This document shows, piece by piece, positions 1 through 8,933 of a stretch of 64,000 nt of DNA (positions are counted from its first letter, which is position 1; each line of letters opens with the position of its first letter). The DNA lies in the NCBI RefSeq assembly GCF_002150685.1, contig NZ_MSSW01000011.1, forward strand, positions 1-64,000, written 5' to 3'. Source of the stretch: Algoriphagus antarcticus. Its GTDB lineage: Bacteria; Bacteroidota; Bacteroidia; Cytophagales; Cyclobacteriaceae. Both the position numbers and the translations under genes were made by a program. The notes beneath the pieces were generated by a model, which ran no database searches, was not told where the DNA came from, and saw only the letters and a list, made by a program, of their open reading frames with translations.

Positions 1-11
1 CTTTTTCCTTC

Positions 12-857
12 TTAATTCTTTCCCACTTCACCTACTCCAATAAATGGAATCGCGCCAGCACCTGTAACTTCAGGTAAAATGCCGTTCCATTTTTCTATGG
101 CTTTTAGGTTGGCTTCGATCTTTCTCAGCTCAATAAGGTCAGGTGAAATATTCATTTTCTGTAACCTTAGCGCCTCAGCTTCTGCTGTGGCAGCAGCGAT
201 GGTCTGCTCTGCTTCTACTTTTATCCTGTCCAGGTCTCTCTTTGCCTTCAAGGCATTTTGCTCGGCAGTTTGCTTCGCTTCAATTGCATCTGTGAAGGTC
301 TGGGAAAAGCTAAAATCCATAATCGAAAATGCATCTACTGCGATGTTTGACTCAATTAAGCGAGCTTTTATTGCTTCCTTCATTTCAGAACTGACTGCAG
401 GTCTTTTGGTAATCAATTCTTCAGCCGTATATCGTGCTGATACAGCTTTCATAACTTCTTGAATGGCAGGATCAATGATTCGCTCTTTATATTGTAAGCC
501 AATTGTTTGATAGACCAGATTTGCTTCATCCGGTATCACATGATAGTTGAGGGCTACTGACATAGCTACATCCTGAAGGTCAGAGGATGAGGAAGCTGCC
601 TCGGTGATTACTTTTTGAATTTTCACGTCCATTAGAATTACCGTTTGGACGATAGGTATTTTAAAGTGAATTCCCTCACTTAAAACTTTGTCCTGGACAG
701 CTCCGAAATTCTGAACAATACCTCTTTCCCCTGCCCCAATCTGAACCCATGGTTTAAGGACAAATATCAATACCACTACAGCACCAAAAATTATCAAATT
801 CCTCATGGGACCTTTTTCAAATACATTCCTTATATCACTCATATTTTGATCAGCCAT
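12..857 (-). CDS. Prohibitin/SPFH-domain membrane protein
   Basis: This 281-residue protein has a short N-terminal cytoplasmic segment and one membrane helix at about residues 19-37. An SPFH/band-7 (prohibitin) domain follows, and then an Ala/Glu/Lys-rich coiled coil at about 185-240. The 'GAGERGIVQNFGAV' stretch after the helix and the 'EAEALR' helix are typical of prohibitin-type SPFH proteins, and the length matches that family. Such proteins form ring-like oligomers on the membrane and often restrain membrane proteases; that role is inferred here. No partner gene is beside it, because the window edge lies 11 bases past the stop. The ATG at 857 gives full family length. Confidence 0.9.
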   Translation of the reverse strand: MADQNMSDIRNVFEKGPMRNLIIFGAVVVLIFVLKPWVQIGAGERGIVQNFGAVQDKVLSEGIHFKIPIVQTVILMDVKIQKVITEAASSSSDLQDVAMSVALNYHVIPDEANLVYQTIGLQYKERIIDPAIQEVMKAVSARYTAEELITKRPAVSSEMKEAIKARLIESNIAVDAFSIMDFSFSQTFTDAIEAKQTAEQNALKAKRDLDRIKVEAEQTIAAATAEAEALRLQKMNISPDLIELRKIEANLKAIEKWNGILPEVTGAGAIPFIGVGEVGKN

Positions 858-1072
858 AGTTGTTGTTTGTGTTTTTCTTAAAATATGGGATTCCCCATAC
901 TTCTTTTTGTCTCAAAGTATCAAACCATTCTTACACATCATAGTTCCATGTGACAAGATTCATATTTCATTATCCCGGTTTAAACCAAATTGACGTTTTT
1001 AATTAGTTTATTCTGCCCAATTAGCACTTGATTTGCAAATTGACGGTGACGTATTGAGCTCTAGATCCGTTG

Positions 1073-2266
1073 TCATGCAAGTACTTCAAATCCTACCATA
1101 GTAAAGTCATCGTTAAAAGTCTTTTTCCCGCTGTAACTAAGACCAAATAATTTTATTTTTTCCAAAAGATCTTGAATTGGAAGATGGGAATTAGCAATCA
1201 AAAATGAGGTGAAATTATCTCTGTTCATCATGACACCTTCACTGTCCCAGATTTCAAGTATTGCATCTGTATATAATAGAAATTTGTCGCCTACTTCCAA
1301 CTGAATTCTTGACTCAGAATAGTTAACCAATTCACTGCTAAATGCCCCGACAAGTTGACCTTCGGATTTTAAAGCGATAACTTCCTTTGCACCAGGTCTG
1401 ATCACAAATCCTTCTGGGTGACCTGCTTGCGTGTAGGTCAGAGTTTTATCATTCGAATCATACACGGCATAAAACATCGTAACAAAAGAACCTCTAGGCA
1501 TTTTATTATAAAGCTTCTCATTTGTTGCGGTGACTACTTTGGCGCTGGAGAAAGTTTGAAGAGCTAAGTTTTTAAAGGCGAAGGATGTCATGAAGGTCAG
1601 CAAAGCCGCCTGTATTCCATGACCAGTTACATCAGCGATTAGAATACCATAGACTCCTTTGTCAATTTCAATAACATCATAAAAGTCTCCCCCGATTTGA
1701 TCCATGGGTTCAAAAACTGAGGAAAATCTAATCTTAGAAGATTGGGGTAATAGTGATGGAAGAATAAAATTCTGAACCCTTCTCGCCTGATCAAGCTCAA
1801 AGTTGATTTTTTCCTGAAACAAGGCTAAATCCTTATTGGCCGCCTGCAGATCTTTTTGTGTTTCTCTTAATTCAGTAATGTCTGACTGTACTCCCACATA
1901 ATGGGTGGTTAGTCCATTTTTATCCTTGAGCGGAGTAATCGATAATCTGTTCCAAAATGCAGTACCATCCTTTTTGTAATTCAGTAGTTCTACCGTGGTC
2001 TGCTGTCCTTTTTTGACAGATTTTCGAAGAGCTTCCACTGGTTCATTTTCCGTTTCTTTACCCTGCAGGAATCGACAATTCTTCCCTAGCACATCTTCTT
2101 TTGAGTAGCCAGTCAACCTTTCAAAACCTTCATTCACAAAAACAAGGGGTCGATCAGGCTGATCCATTGCGCTAATAGTTATTCCTTCATTCGCTGTATT
2201 TGTTGCTTTAATCAACAAATCTTCAAACTCTTTAAATGAAACAATTTCGTCAGACCCGATCCTCAT
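1073..2266 (-). CDS. LOV-domain PP2C (SpoIIE/RsbU-type) phosphatase
   Basis: Residues about 12-130 form a PAS domain of the LOV class. The motif GKNCRFLQ (61-68) carries the photo-reactive cysteine C64 with R65 and Q68. N96, N106 and Q127 sit where LOV domains contact the flavin, so this should be a flavin-binding blue-light sensor. A coiled-coil linker (about 131-170) leads to a SpoIIE/PP2C serine phosphatase domain with the metal-binding motifs GGDFYD (192-197) and ADVTGHG (211-217). Known relatives of this type dephosphorylate STAS anti-anti-sigma proteins in partner-switching stress pathways. No STAS or anti-sigma gene lies beside it, so the target is unknown. It is flanked by gaps of over 200 bases and is probably monocistronic. 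Confidence 0.92.
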   Translation of the reverse strand: MRIGSDEIVSFKEFEDLLIKATNTANEGITISAMDQPDRPLVFVNEGFERLTGYSKEDVLGKNCRFLQGKETENEPVEALRKSVKKGQQTTVELLNYKKDGTAFWNRLSITPLKDKNGLTTHYVGVQSDITELRETQKDLQAANKDLALFQEKINFELDQARRVQNFILPSLLPQSSKIRFSSVFEPMDQIGGDFYDVIEIDKGVYGILIADVTGHGIQAALLTFMTSFAFKNLALQTFSSAKVVTATNEKLYNKMPRGSFVTMFYAVYDSNDKTLTYTQAGHPEGFVIRPGAKEVIALKSEGQLVGAFSSELVNYSESRIQLEVGDKFLLYTDAILEIWDSEGVMMNRDNFTSFLIANSHLPIQDLLEKIKLFGLSYSGKKTFNDDFTMVGFEVLA

Positions 2267-2488
2267 ATGCGTACCAAAATACGTATAATATCTAAACTGC
2301 TAAACTTCTTATTAAAAATTTAATTAGGCTCCTGTGAGTGAAGAACTTCAATAGTAGCAATTGTTTTATGTTTGCCGCCCTCAGGTAGATTCGGAGAATA
2401 ACAAAATCCCCATTAAACCTAGCTTCCAAACCACATTTGGGTTCTATACCCAAGTACAGCTACAGGAAAATTCACTTTGAAAAAGGAT

Positions 2489-2996
2489 TTATTGAGTCTC
2501 AATCATCTCAACAATTTCATTGGCCAAATCCACAATAATTTCATTTCCTCGATTGAGAACCTCATAAGGAGCCATATAGCCCAAAAATGAAAATCGATTG
2601 GTATGATTAATTCCCTCTGCTTCTAAAGCTACTATCAATTTTTGCTTGTATTCTTCTGTTTTTTCATCCGAAGTCCAACCGTCAAAGGTGATTGCAGCAA
2701 CAGTTTTTGCAGGTTCTTCCCGAAATTCGATCTGGGATTGGTTTGGCTGAGGAAGCTCTTCTTTTGTGAATTTCTTTGGCACCATAAACATCATCGTCAT
2801 GGAATCTTCCAATGAATTATCCACTGGAGAAGTCATCGCTATTTTTTCATTCTCTTCATTTCCTCCGAAAATATATCCGGCTAAAATGGAAAATCCTTTA
2901 TTAGTGACATCTATATATTTATTTCCCGAGAGTTTGACAGAGGTAAACAAGCTTGCTTTCATAGCTCCGTATTTCAAATGAGTCATGTTCCTTCAT
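2489..2996 (-). CDS. SOUL heme-binding protein, probably frameshifted near its start
   Basis: The main reading frame (2489-2986) contains the SOUL core: GF-x2-LAGYIFGGN, then KIAMTSPV, and the C-terminal FLGYMAPYEVLNRGNEI region. It lacks the family's usual N-terminal 'fEiR-Y' strand. That strand is present in the frame one base away: an ATG at 2996 opens MKEHDSFEIRSYESKLVYL, which fits SOUL exactly but runs into a stop unless the frame changes at about 2940-2950. Either a one-base indel has damaged the gene or there is a sequence error; otherwise translation starts at 2986 and the first strand is lost. SOUL proteins bind heme or tetrapyrroles. No heme genes are nearby. Confidence 0.8.
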
Positions 2997-3077
2997 GACT
3001 TCATAAGGTTAGGTTTCACTATTTTTATGTCCACTCATAGCGAAAAGCTGTATGATAATAAATGCAATAATGATTAC

Positions 3078-3092
3078 GGAATTTGAAATTCC
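3078..3092. repeat. GGAATT-N3-AATTCC intergenic palindrome, copy 1
   Basis: A 15-base inverted repeat GGAATTTGAAATTCC followed by GATCC lies between the SOUL and TauE genes. Related copies occur at 4311, 10454, 31307 and 32208, always outside genes. About 50 bases further on (3131-3170) starts a pyrimidine-rich tract of the TCTGAATCTCCC type that also recurs in the window. Confidence 0.6.
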
Positions 3093-3209
3093 GATCCGGA
3101 AAAGCCGGCAATATTAAGGTCAAGTAAAACTCCTACTCTCTGAATCTCCCTATCTCTTATCTCCCAATCCTACCGCCGGTAAGCAAGCTCTGAACCTCAA
3201 GTCTCTCAA

Positions 3210-4106
3210 TCATTCTACTGTTAACTGCTTGGATCTGAATAATTCCGGACTGCTTTTTGAATAAGCGGCTCGCAACATAACTGTGGAAGTATAAAGAATA
3301 ACAACGATCACAAGCCATTTGAGAATATCCAAAGGCAAAGACTTTATAATAAATGCAGCGATCAACACAGCCACCACACCCGGAATTGCCATGGCTATTG
3401 CCGCTTTTTTGTTATAGGCACCTTCACGAATAAACCGAATTGAGGCTGGTGGCATCAAAAAAGCACAAGAGCCCATCATAATTGGAAAGGCAACTTGTGG
3501 GGACATGCCCAGTGCAAATACCAATGCCATGCATGGGGCATACAAACCAATTCCTGCAGTCATTAATGCACCTAAGAAAAAGTTGCCAACTATCGCAATT
3601 ATAAGCTTGCCACCTTGGAGTCCAATCGCATCGCCTCCTCCTTGGATCCACTCCATGTTGCGGGCAACCATGAAACTCGCTGTAATCAGTAAAGCATATC
3701 CCATCGTCAATCTGATCCTCCTCTCAGAAAGTTTTGAAACAACGCCCGCACCAATAATAGCACCGATAGCAGCTGAGACTAGCATTAGAATGAGCGTTAA
3801 TGGATCTACTTCAATGATAGTGATGAAGATCAGCGCCTGTAATAAAACAGGAAGTGTATTCGCAACATTCATTGTCCCTGGAATAAGCTTATCCTCGGTT
3901 TGTTTTGTGAATTTTAACAAGGCTGTTTGAGGAGCAAACGCCCCGATGCCCAGCACATCAAAAAAGTTGACCACAAATCCGATGATGGAAGTTTTTATCC
4001 AGCTGCTTTCTTCTAAACTGTTTTTATGTTTTAGAAAATCTCTCGTTAAGACAATACCAAACCACAGGGTAAGAATGGCAAGTGAAATCCAAATAAAAGT
4101 AATCAT
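3210..4106 (-). CDS. TauE/SafE family sulfite/anion exporter
   Basis: This polytopic membrane protein of 298 residues has about eight hydrophobic helices. It shows the two-fold TauE/SafE pattern: a first half beginning with FVVNFFDVLGIGAFAPQT and a second half beginning with FFLGALMTAGIGLYAPCMA. Members export or import sulfite, sulfonates, sulfoacetate or similar anions across the inner membrane; the substrate cannot be read from this sequence. The ATG at 4106 puts the first helix at the N terminus, as is normal. There is no sulfur-metabolism gene beside it, and it appears to be transcribed alone. Confidence 0.88.
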   Translation of the reverse strand: MITFIWISLAILTLWFGIVLTRDFLKHKNSLEESSWIKTSIIGFVVNFFDVLGIGAFAPQTALLKFTKQTEDKLIPGTMNVANTLPVLLQALIFITIIEVDPLTLILMLVSAAIGAIIGAGVVSKLSERRIRLTMGYALLITASFMVARNMEWIQGGGDAIGLQGGKLIIAIVGNFFLGALMTAGIGLYAPCMALVFALGMSPQVAFPIMMGSCAFLMPPASIRFIREGAYNKKAAIAMAIPGVVAVLIAAFIIKSLPLDILKWLVIVVILYTSTVMLRAAYSKSSPELFRSKQLTVE

Positions 4107-4708
4107 TGAAAGTGGTACGTTAGAGAAAAGGTAGGATAAAACATCGAGTGGATTGGTTTGTTAGAAATATATAGATTTAGAAAAAGATAAGTGATTTTGT
4201 TATAATTCAGACATAAAACGTTGTTATGGTAAGCATAGTTATCCAAAATTTCTTGTCTGCCGTACAGGCCCCCAAAAAAATCTTCGGGGTGTACTCCCTT
4301 ACCTCACTCAGGAATTTCTAATTCCAATCCAGTAAGACTTGCTGTTTGAGAGGACCAAAAGTCACAGAGAAAATAGCAATGTATAGTCAGTATTTGGATT
4401 AATTTACCAACCAATCCCCCCTCCAGCTGTAATTAATAATTACAGCTTTTACCTTTATTTTTCTTTTTCTTTTGCCTTGATCCAAAAGGACGACTGAGCT
4501 TTAATAAAATACCCTTTGGGCATTTGTAGCGAAGAACCAGAAAGTCGGGCGGGCAGTATCAAGAGCCCGCAAAGCTCCCATCCTCTGAATCTCATTTCTC
4601 CAATCTTTATTTTCCAATCTCTGAATCTCCATTCTCCAATCTCTGAATTTCAATATCTCCTAATCCCAAGATTTCAACGGTGGTATGTTCTTTGTCTAGT
4701 ATAGCACA
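4107..4708. other. Repeat-rich intergenic region between divergent genes
   Basis: About 600 bases between the divergent TauE and HELGH-peptidase genes hold no convincing gene. Promoters for both genes should be here but none stands out. It contains a GGAATTTCTAATTCC palindrome (4311-4325), a perfect 23-base palindrome AGCTGTAATTA-A-TAATTACAGCT (4425-4447, discussed separately), and a pyrimidine-rich tract of repeated TCTGAATCTCC/TCTCCAATC units (4575-4672) just upstream of the peptidase. Confidence 0.6.
4425..4447. terminator. Perfect 23-base palindrome, possible hairpin
   Basis: AGCTGTAATTA and TAATTACAGCT flank a single A and are perfectly complementary. The plus strand continues with TTTTACC, so it could act as a weak terminator. 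It lies between two divergent genes where no plus-strand transcript is expected, so an operator or a repeat is equally possible. Confidence 0.3.
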
Positions 4709-5374
4709 ATGCAACACAAACACAAACTTATTGCGGGGGTATTAGTTCTCACAGTTCTAGTAGTGATTTCTTTTAAATTTCTTCAGACTGCTTCACCACC
4801 TAAAAAATCTCCATCCTTCTCTGCGGGTATGAATGAGAAAATGAGGGAAGCTTTCCTTGAGGTGTGGCAGCATTACACCTCACTTCATCGGTACGGGTTT
4901 GAAGTCGTACAAAAAGACTTGACTACTTCGACGATGCAAGCTAGACCAGTGATTGATCTAGGCGATGTTTTTGGTAAAAAACGCCAGTACAGATTAGATG
5001 TGGCTGAGAAAGTCCTAGACTCTGGAGAAATTAATGTAGCCGATTTACCAGAGGAAGTATTGAGAGGATGGTTTGCTCATGAATTAGGACATATTGTAGA
5101 TTATGAGAACCATTCAAATGCAGGCATGATCGCGTACGGAATACGCTATTCCCTCTCTGATGAATACAAGCGCGAACGTGAACATGAAGCAGATAGCATC
5201 GCTATCAGGCATGGCTTTAGAGAGGAGATTATAGTGGCCAAAAAATACCTGCTGGAAAACGACTTTATTTCCCCGGCTTATCAGAGTCAGATCAAGAAGT
5301 ACTACATGTCTGTACGAGGAGCTGAGCTTTGCCCTGATGGCCGCATCCCAATACAACCTAAGCTCGATCTATAA
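4709..5374 (+). CDS. Membrane-anchored HELGH zinc peptidase-like protein
   Basis: This 221-residue protein starts with an uncleaved-looking signal anchor (about residues 7-24), so the rest should face the periplasm. HELGH at 124-128 is a zinc-binding HExxH motif. About 30 residues later EHEAD (158-162) supplies a plausible third ligand, as in gluzincin-like peptidases whose downstream Glu lies in an E-x-x-AD helix. The domain is small and I do not recognise a named family beyond 'peptidase with HEXXH'. Its 3' end overlaps the stop of the convergent GH3 gene by 17 bases, so the two transcripts run into each other. Substrate unknown. Confidence 0.75.
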   Translation: MQHKHKLIAGVLVLTVLVVISFKFLQTASPPKKSPSFSAGMNEKMREAFLEVWQHYTSLHRYGFEVVQKDLTTSTMQARPVIDLGDVFGKKRQYRLDVAEKVLDSGEINVADLPEEVLRGWFAHELGHIVDYENHSNAGMIAYGIRYSLSDEYKREREHEADSIAIRHGFREEIIVAKKYLLENDFISPAYQSQIKKYYMSVRGAELCPDGRIPIQPKLDL

Positions 5375-6878
5375 ACTCCAGAAGCGATTTCATTTTATCA
5401 GCATTCATTACTTTGGGCGTTTTTGTCTGTCCGCCTTTCTTATTGTTTTGGGCTAAATAATCGGTGTACTGATCTTTAGAGATGACTTTTACTGAAATAT
5501 CTTTTAGTGCTTGTGATCTGGCAACGCTGTAATTCTTATTAGCTGACTTAAGTAGCTCATCTAGTTTCTCAGCTAAACCATCAGAAGCTACGTCGGAGAC
5601 TAGGACCCACTGATGGATATAATCCCCATTCTCATTCTTTACAGCCGCCACCATGTATTCATTAATGCTAGTTCCGTTAACTTCGGCTAATTCTAAAATA
5701 GCTTTGTCCATCTTCTCCTCTGAAAGCTGAGAGCCGACCACATTTAGGAAGAATTTGGTACGTCCTGTGATTTTAATCTGCGGTGGATTCAGACTTTCAA
5801 AACGTATCACATCGCCAATGGTATAGCGCCAGGCACCTGCACAGGAGCTCAGCAAGAGAACATATTCCTCCCCTACTTCCACTTCATTTATTCCAAATAC
5901 CAGCGGGTCGCTTAATAACTCTCCCGATTCGTTGATCCCTCGCTTATCAAAGGGGATAAACTCGAAAAAGTAACCATGATTCAATGCCAACTTCATAGCC
6001 ATCGTATCTGGTTTACTTGTGTATGCAATAAATCCTTCCGAAGCCAAGTAGGTATCCAAAATCGTAATGGGAGTTTTGCAAATTGCTTCGAAATCTTCCC
6101 GGTAGGTTTCAAAGGCTACTCCTCCTGAAGCAAACACCTGAAAGTTCGGCCAGATTTCATGGATGTTATTCAGTTGGTGGCGTGCTATAATTCGCTGTAG
6201 CATGAGAAGCACCCAAGAAGGGATTCCGGCTATGGCTCCGATATTCCAATCAGGCGCCTGCTCTGCGATGGCCTCTACGCGTTCATCCCAGTCCTTGATA
6301 GCAGCAATTTCCTTTCCCGGTCTGTAGAAAATGTCGTACCAGTCGGGGAAATTACTCACGTTAATTCCTGAGATCTCGCCTTCCTCAAAGCCCTGCTCGT
6401 TTTTATCTAGAGTGGATGAACTGCTCAACATTAAAACTTCAGACTCAAAAAGAGTTTCAGGGAAATTGAACTCACGAAGCGAATTTATCAAGGAGCTGCC
6501 TACTGATTGCATGGTTGCCATAAACTCATTCGTAATAGGAATTCGCTTACTGCTTTTGCCGGTAGTACCGCTGCTTCTGGCAAAGAAATCCGGTCTGCCT
6601 GGCCAAGTGATATCTTCCAAACGTTCCTGCCTGGCCCACCATTGCTCATGCATTTCCTCGTAATTGAATATTGGAACCTCTTTTCTAAAAGCTGAAATCA
6701 GATCAGTAGATTTCAATATTTCTTCAAAACCGTAATACTTCCCAAAGGCCGTATTTTTGGCTTGGTTTAACAGTTCTCTAAGTTGATTTTCTTGAGAACT
6801 TTGTGGGCTGTCTTCTACTGATTGGAATTTTGCAGTTATGTCTATACCGGCTTTTACGAGCTTTCCTATAATGGCCAT
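5358..6878 (-). CDS. GH3-family acyl-adenylate/amido synthetase
   Basis: This 506-residue protein is of the GH3 (auxin-responsive promoter) fold in the ANL adenylating superfamily. It has the phosphate-binding loop SSGTTGKSSKRIPIT (102-116), a second nucleotide motif YLASEGF (277-283), YTIGDVIRF (352-360) and the hinge GRTKFFLNVVGSQLSE starting at 372. Plant GH3 enzymes adenylate jasmonate or auxin and couple them to amino acids. Bacterial members are common in Bacteroidota, but their substrates are unknown to me. The ATG at 6878 follows a gap of about 390 bases, so it is probably a single-gene transcript. It converges on the HELGH peptidase gene with overlapping stops. Confidence 0.88.
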   Translation of the reverse strand: MAIIGKLVKAGIDITAKFQSVEDSPQSSQENQLRELLNQAKNTAFGKYYGFEEILKSTDLISAFRKEVPIFNYEEMHEQWWARQERLEDITWPGRPDFFARSSGTTGKSSKRIPITNEFMATMQSVGSSLINSLREFNFPETLFESEVLMLSSSSTLDKNEQGFEEGEISGINVSNFPDWYDIFYRPGKEIAAIKDWDERVEAIAEQAPDWNIGAIAGIPSWVLLMLQRIIARHQLNNIHEIWPNFQVFASGGVAFETYREDFEAICKTPITILDTYLASEGFIAYTSKPDTMAMKLALNHGYFFEFIPFDKRGINESGELLSDPLVFGINEVEVGEEYVLLLSSCAGAWRYTIGDVIRFESLNPPQIKITGRTKFFLNVVGSQLSEEKMDKAILELAEVNGTSINEYMVAAVKNENGDYIHQWVLVSDVASDGLAEKLDELLKSANKNYSVARSQALKDISVKVISKDQYTDYLAQNNKKGGQTKTPKVMNADKMKSLLEFIDRA

Positions 6879-7264
6879 ATATTTCTATTTGCCATCCAAA
6901 AGAACAAACGCCATGCCTTAGGACTGAAACTGGTGTAAGCTGTTATCGGATTCAAATAAGACGAGGTGAGAATAGCCAACCTATTTCAATACTAAACACC
7001 CCAATCTCTACTCTCTATTCTCTATTCTCCCAATCTCTAATCTCTTTTCTCTACTCTCCCAATCTATCATCAGCCTGATGTGAACCTATTGTCCACAAAT
7101 TCCAGAGACTAAGCTTGTTTAGTATTTCATTTTATCGAAGCCATGAATTCATTTTTTTTAAAAAGTTAAGATTTCTTAAATCCAACAATAAGTCCCACTT
7201 CGTAGTTAATAAAGAAACCAATCAAATTGGCAGCTTTTATTATGTTCTACCTAACCTCAAGAAA
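6879..7264. other. Intergenic region with pyrimidine-rich tract
   Basis: About 390 bases separate the GH3 gene from the divergent CHRD lipoprotein gene. The only notable content is a tract at 7000-7069 made of repeated CTCTATTCTC/CCCAATCTC units, related to tracts at 3131, 4575, 10808 and 32338. The frame of the CHRD gene is open upstream to 7115 but that extension is not signal-like. Confidence 0.55.
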
Positions 7265-8839
7265 ATGAATTACTCAAAACATCTCTTTGGAGGAATTTTA
7301 ATTTTGTTCTCATCAATTCTTATCAGTTGTAAAGATGATCCAGATCCAATCTTAATTCCGACAGGCAATACGGAAACATTTGACCTAGCATCTGTAGCAG
7401 ACCCAAGTATTTCCGGAACTGCTGAGTTTATCGAAAATAAGGATAACTCTACAACCATCAATTTACAACTTTCCGGAACTCCGTCTGGTGGGATGCATCC
7501 AGCACACATCCATCTAAATACTGCTGCTGAAGGCGGTGATATTGTCTTAACCTTAGGTACAGTGATGGGTGGTAAGGGAACGAGTAGCGTAACAGTTAGC
7601 AAATTGGACGATGGTACTCCTATCTCTTATACCCAATTGATAAATTTCGATGGGTATATCAATGTCCACCTTTCAGCTTCAGATCTTGGAACCTTGGTTG
7701 CTCAAGGTGATATAGGAGAAAATGCCTTGACTGGTGAAACAAAAACTTATGCTCTAGGAACCGTGGCTGTCCCAGGAATCAGCGGATCGGCTACTTTTAG
7801 TCAGCGTGTGAATGATGAGACTTTGGTTAAGATCATGCTTGATGGAACACCTGATGGTGGGATGCATCCAAGTCATATTCACTTAAATACTGCTGCTGAA
7901 GGTGGTGCTATTGCTGTTTCTTTTACTCCGATCGATGGCACTACTGGAATGAGTGTCACTAATATTTCAGTCTTGGATGATGACACCCCAATTACCTACG
8001 AAGAATTGTTGGATTTTGACGGGTATGTCAATGTTCACCTTTCCGCTGCTGAGCTGGGAACCTTAGTCGCCCAAGGTGATATAGGCCAAAATGAGTTGAC
8101 TGGAGTGGAAAAAATCTACGAATTAGGAGAAAAAGCCGTAGATGGGATTAGCGGAACAGCTACGTTTAAACAGCGTATGAATGGTGAAGCATTGGCCGTT
8201 CTTGAACTGATGAATACTCCTGAAGATGGAATGCACCCTGCTCACATTCACTCGAATACAGCGCTTCAAGGCGGTGGAATAGTATTCACTTTTAATGCAG
8301 TGAATGGAGCTATTGGAATGAGTAAAACAAATGTATCTATGCTAGACGATGGGTCCATGATTGGATACGATGATATTTTGGATTTCAACGGATACATCAA
8401 TGTACACCTTTCATCTGCAGAGCTAGGAACCATAGTTGCCCAAGGTGATATAGGACAAAATGAGTTGACTGGAGAATCTAAGTCCTATGTCTTGGGAGAA
8501 AAAGATGTACCGGGGATCAATGGTACAGCCACACTAAGAGAAAGAGCTAATGGCACTACACTGGCAATTTTAGAAGTTCAAAATACTATACCTGACAGTT
8601 CTCATCCAGCCCATATCCACGCAAATTCAGCTGCAGTTGGAGGAGGGATTGTTATTAGTTTCACTCCAGTAAATGGTACCACAGGAATGAGCATGACCAA
8701 TATTGTTGCTTTGGATGATATGACTGCTATTACCTATGATCAATTATTGACTTATAATGGTTATATCAATGTCCACCTTTCCATGGCTCAACTTGGTGTG
8801 GTAGTGGCTCAGGGAAATATTGGAAGTAATTCAAATTAG
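7265..8839 (+). CDS. Surface lipoprotein of four CHRD repeats
   Basis: I start the gene at the ATG at 7265 because it gives a lipoprotein signal peptide ending in a lipobox at SSILISC, with lipidated Cys near residue 21. Four tandem CHRD domains of about 120 residues follow. Each carries the signature MHPAHIH (the fourth reads SSHPAHIH), then a Gly-Gly stretch, and ends with NVHLSxxxLGTxVAQGDIG. CHRD domains occur in animal chordin and in many bacterial secreted proteins; their bacterial role is not established, and the clustered histidines suggest metal binding. The upstream in-frame extension from 7115 would bury the signal and is unlikely. The TAG stop falls inside the target duplication of the IS element that follows. 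Confidence 0.9.
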   Translation: MNYSKHLFGGILILFSSILISCKDDPDPILIPTGNTETFDLASVADPSISGTAEFIENKDNSTTINLQLSGTPSGGMHPAHIHLNTAAEGGDIVLTLGTVMGGKGTSSVTVSKLDDGTPISYTQLINFDGYINVHLSASDLGTLVAQGDIGENALTGETKTYALGTVAVPGISGSATFSQRVNDETLVKIMLDGTPDGGMHPSHIHLNTAAEGGAIAVSFTPIDGTTGMSVTNISVLDDDTPITYEELLDFDGYVNVHLSAAELGTLVAQGDIGQNELTGVEKIYELGEKAVDGISGTATFKQRMNGEALAVLELMNTPEDGMHPAHIHSNTALQGGGIVFTFNAVNGAIGMSKTNVSMLDDGSMIGYDDILDFNGYINVHLSSAELGTIVAQGDIGQNELTGESKSYVLGEKDVPGINGTATLRERANGTTLAILEVQNTIPDSSHPAHIHANSAAVGGGIVISFTPVNGTTGMSMTNIVALDDMTAITYDQLLTYNGYINVHLSMAQLGVVVAQGNIGSNSN

Positions 8840-8844
8840 AAATT
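8834..8844. repeat. Left target-site duplication of the IS element
   Basis: AATTAGAAATT lies directly left of the IS end and AATTAGAAATA directly right (10285-10295): 10 of 11 bases match. The size agrees with the 9-12 bp duplications of IS4-family elements. The left copy includes the stop codon of the CHRD gene. Confidence 0.8.
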
Positions 8845-8880
8845 ACTGTCGTCCGACATATTTATGAGAGCACGAATATT

Positions 8881-8912
8881 AGGCCTCTAATGTGCAATTA
8901 GGGGCTTTTTTT
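8881..8912 (+). terminator. Hairpin plus T-run inside the IS left end
   Basis: An 11-base stem (AGGCCTCTAAT with ATTAGGGGCTT, two G-U pairs) around the loop GTGCA is followed by a run of T. In the plus direction this is a classic intrinsic terminator. It would end the CHRD transcript and shield the transposase gene from antisense read-through. Confidence 0.75.
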
Positions 8913-8933
8913 CTATTTTTCAAAAAGTACCCC

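Noticed and set aside
4516..4704. Plus-strand frame of 62 codons upstream of the HELGH peptidase
   Set aside because: It is a translation of the pyrimidine-rich repeat tract and consists mainly of Ser, Pro, Leu and Ile.
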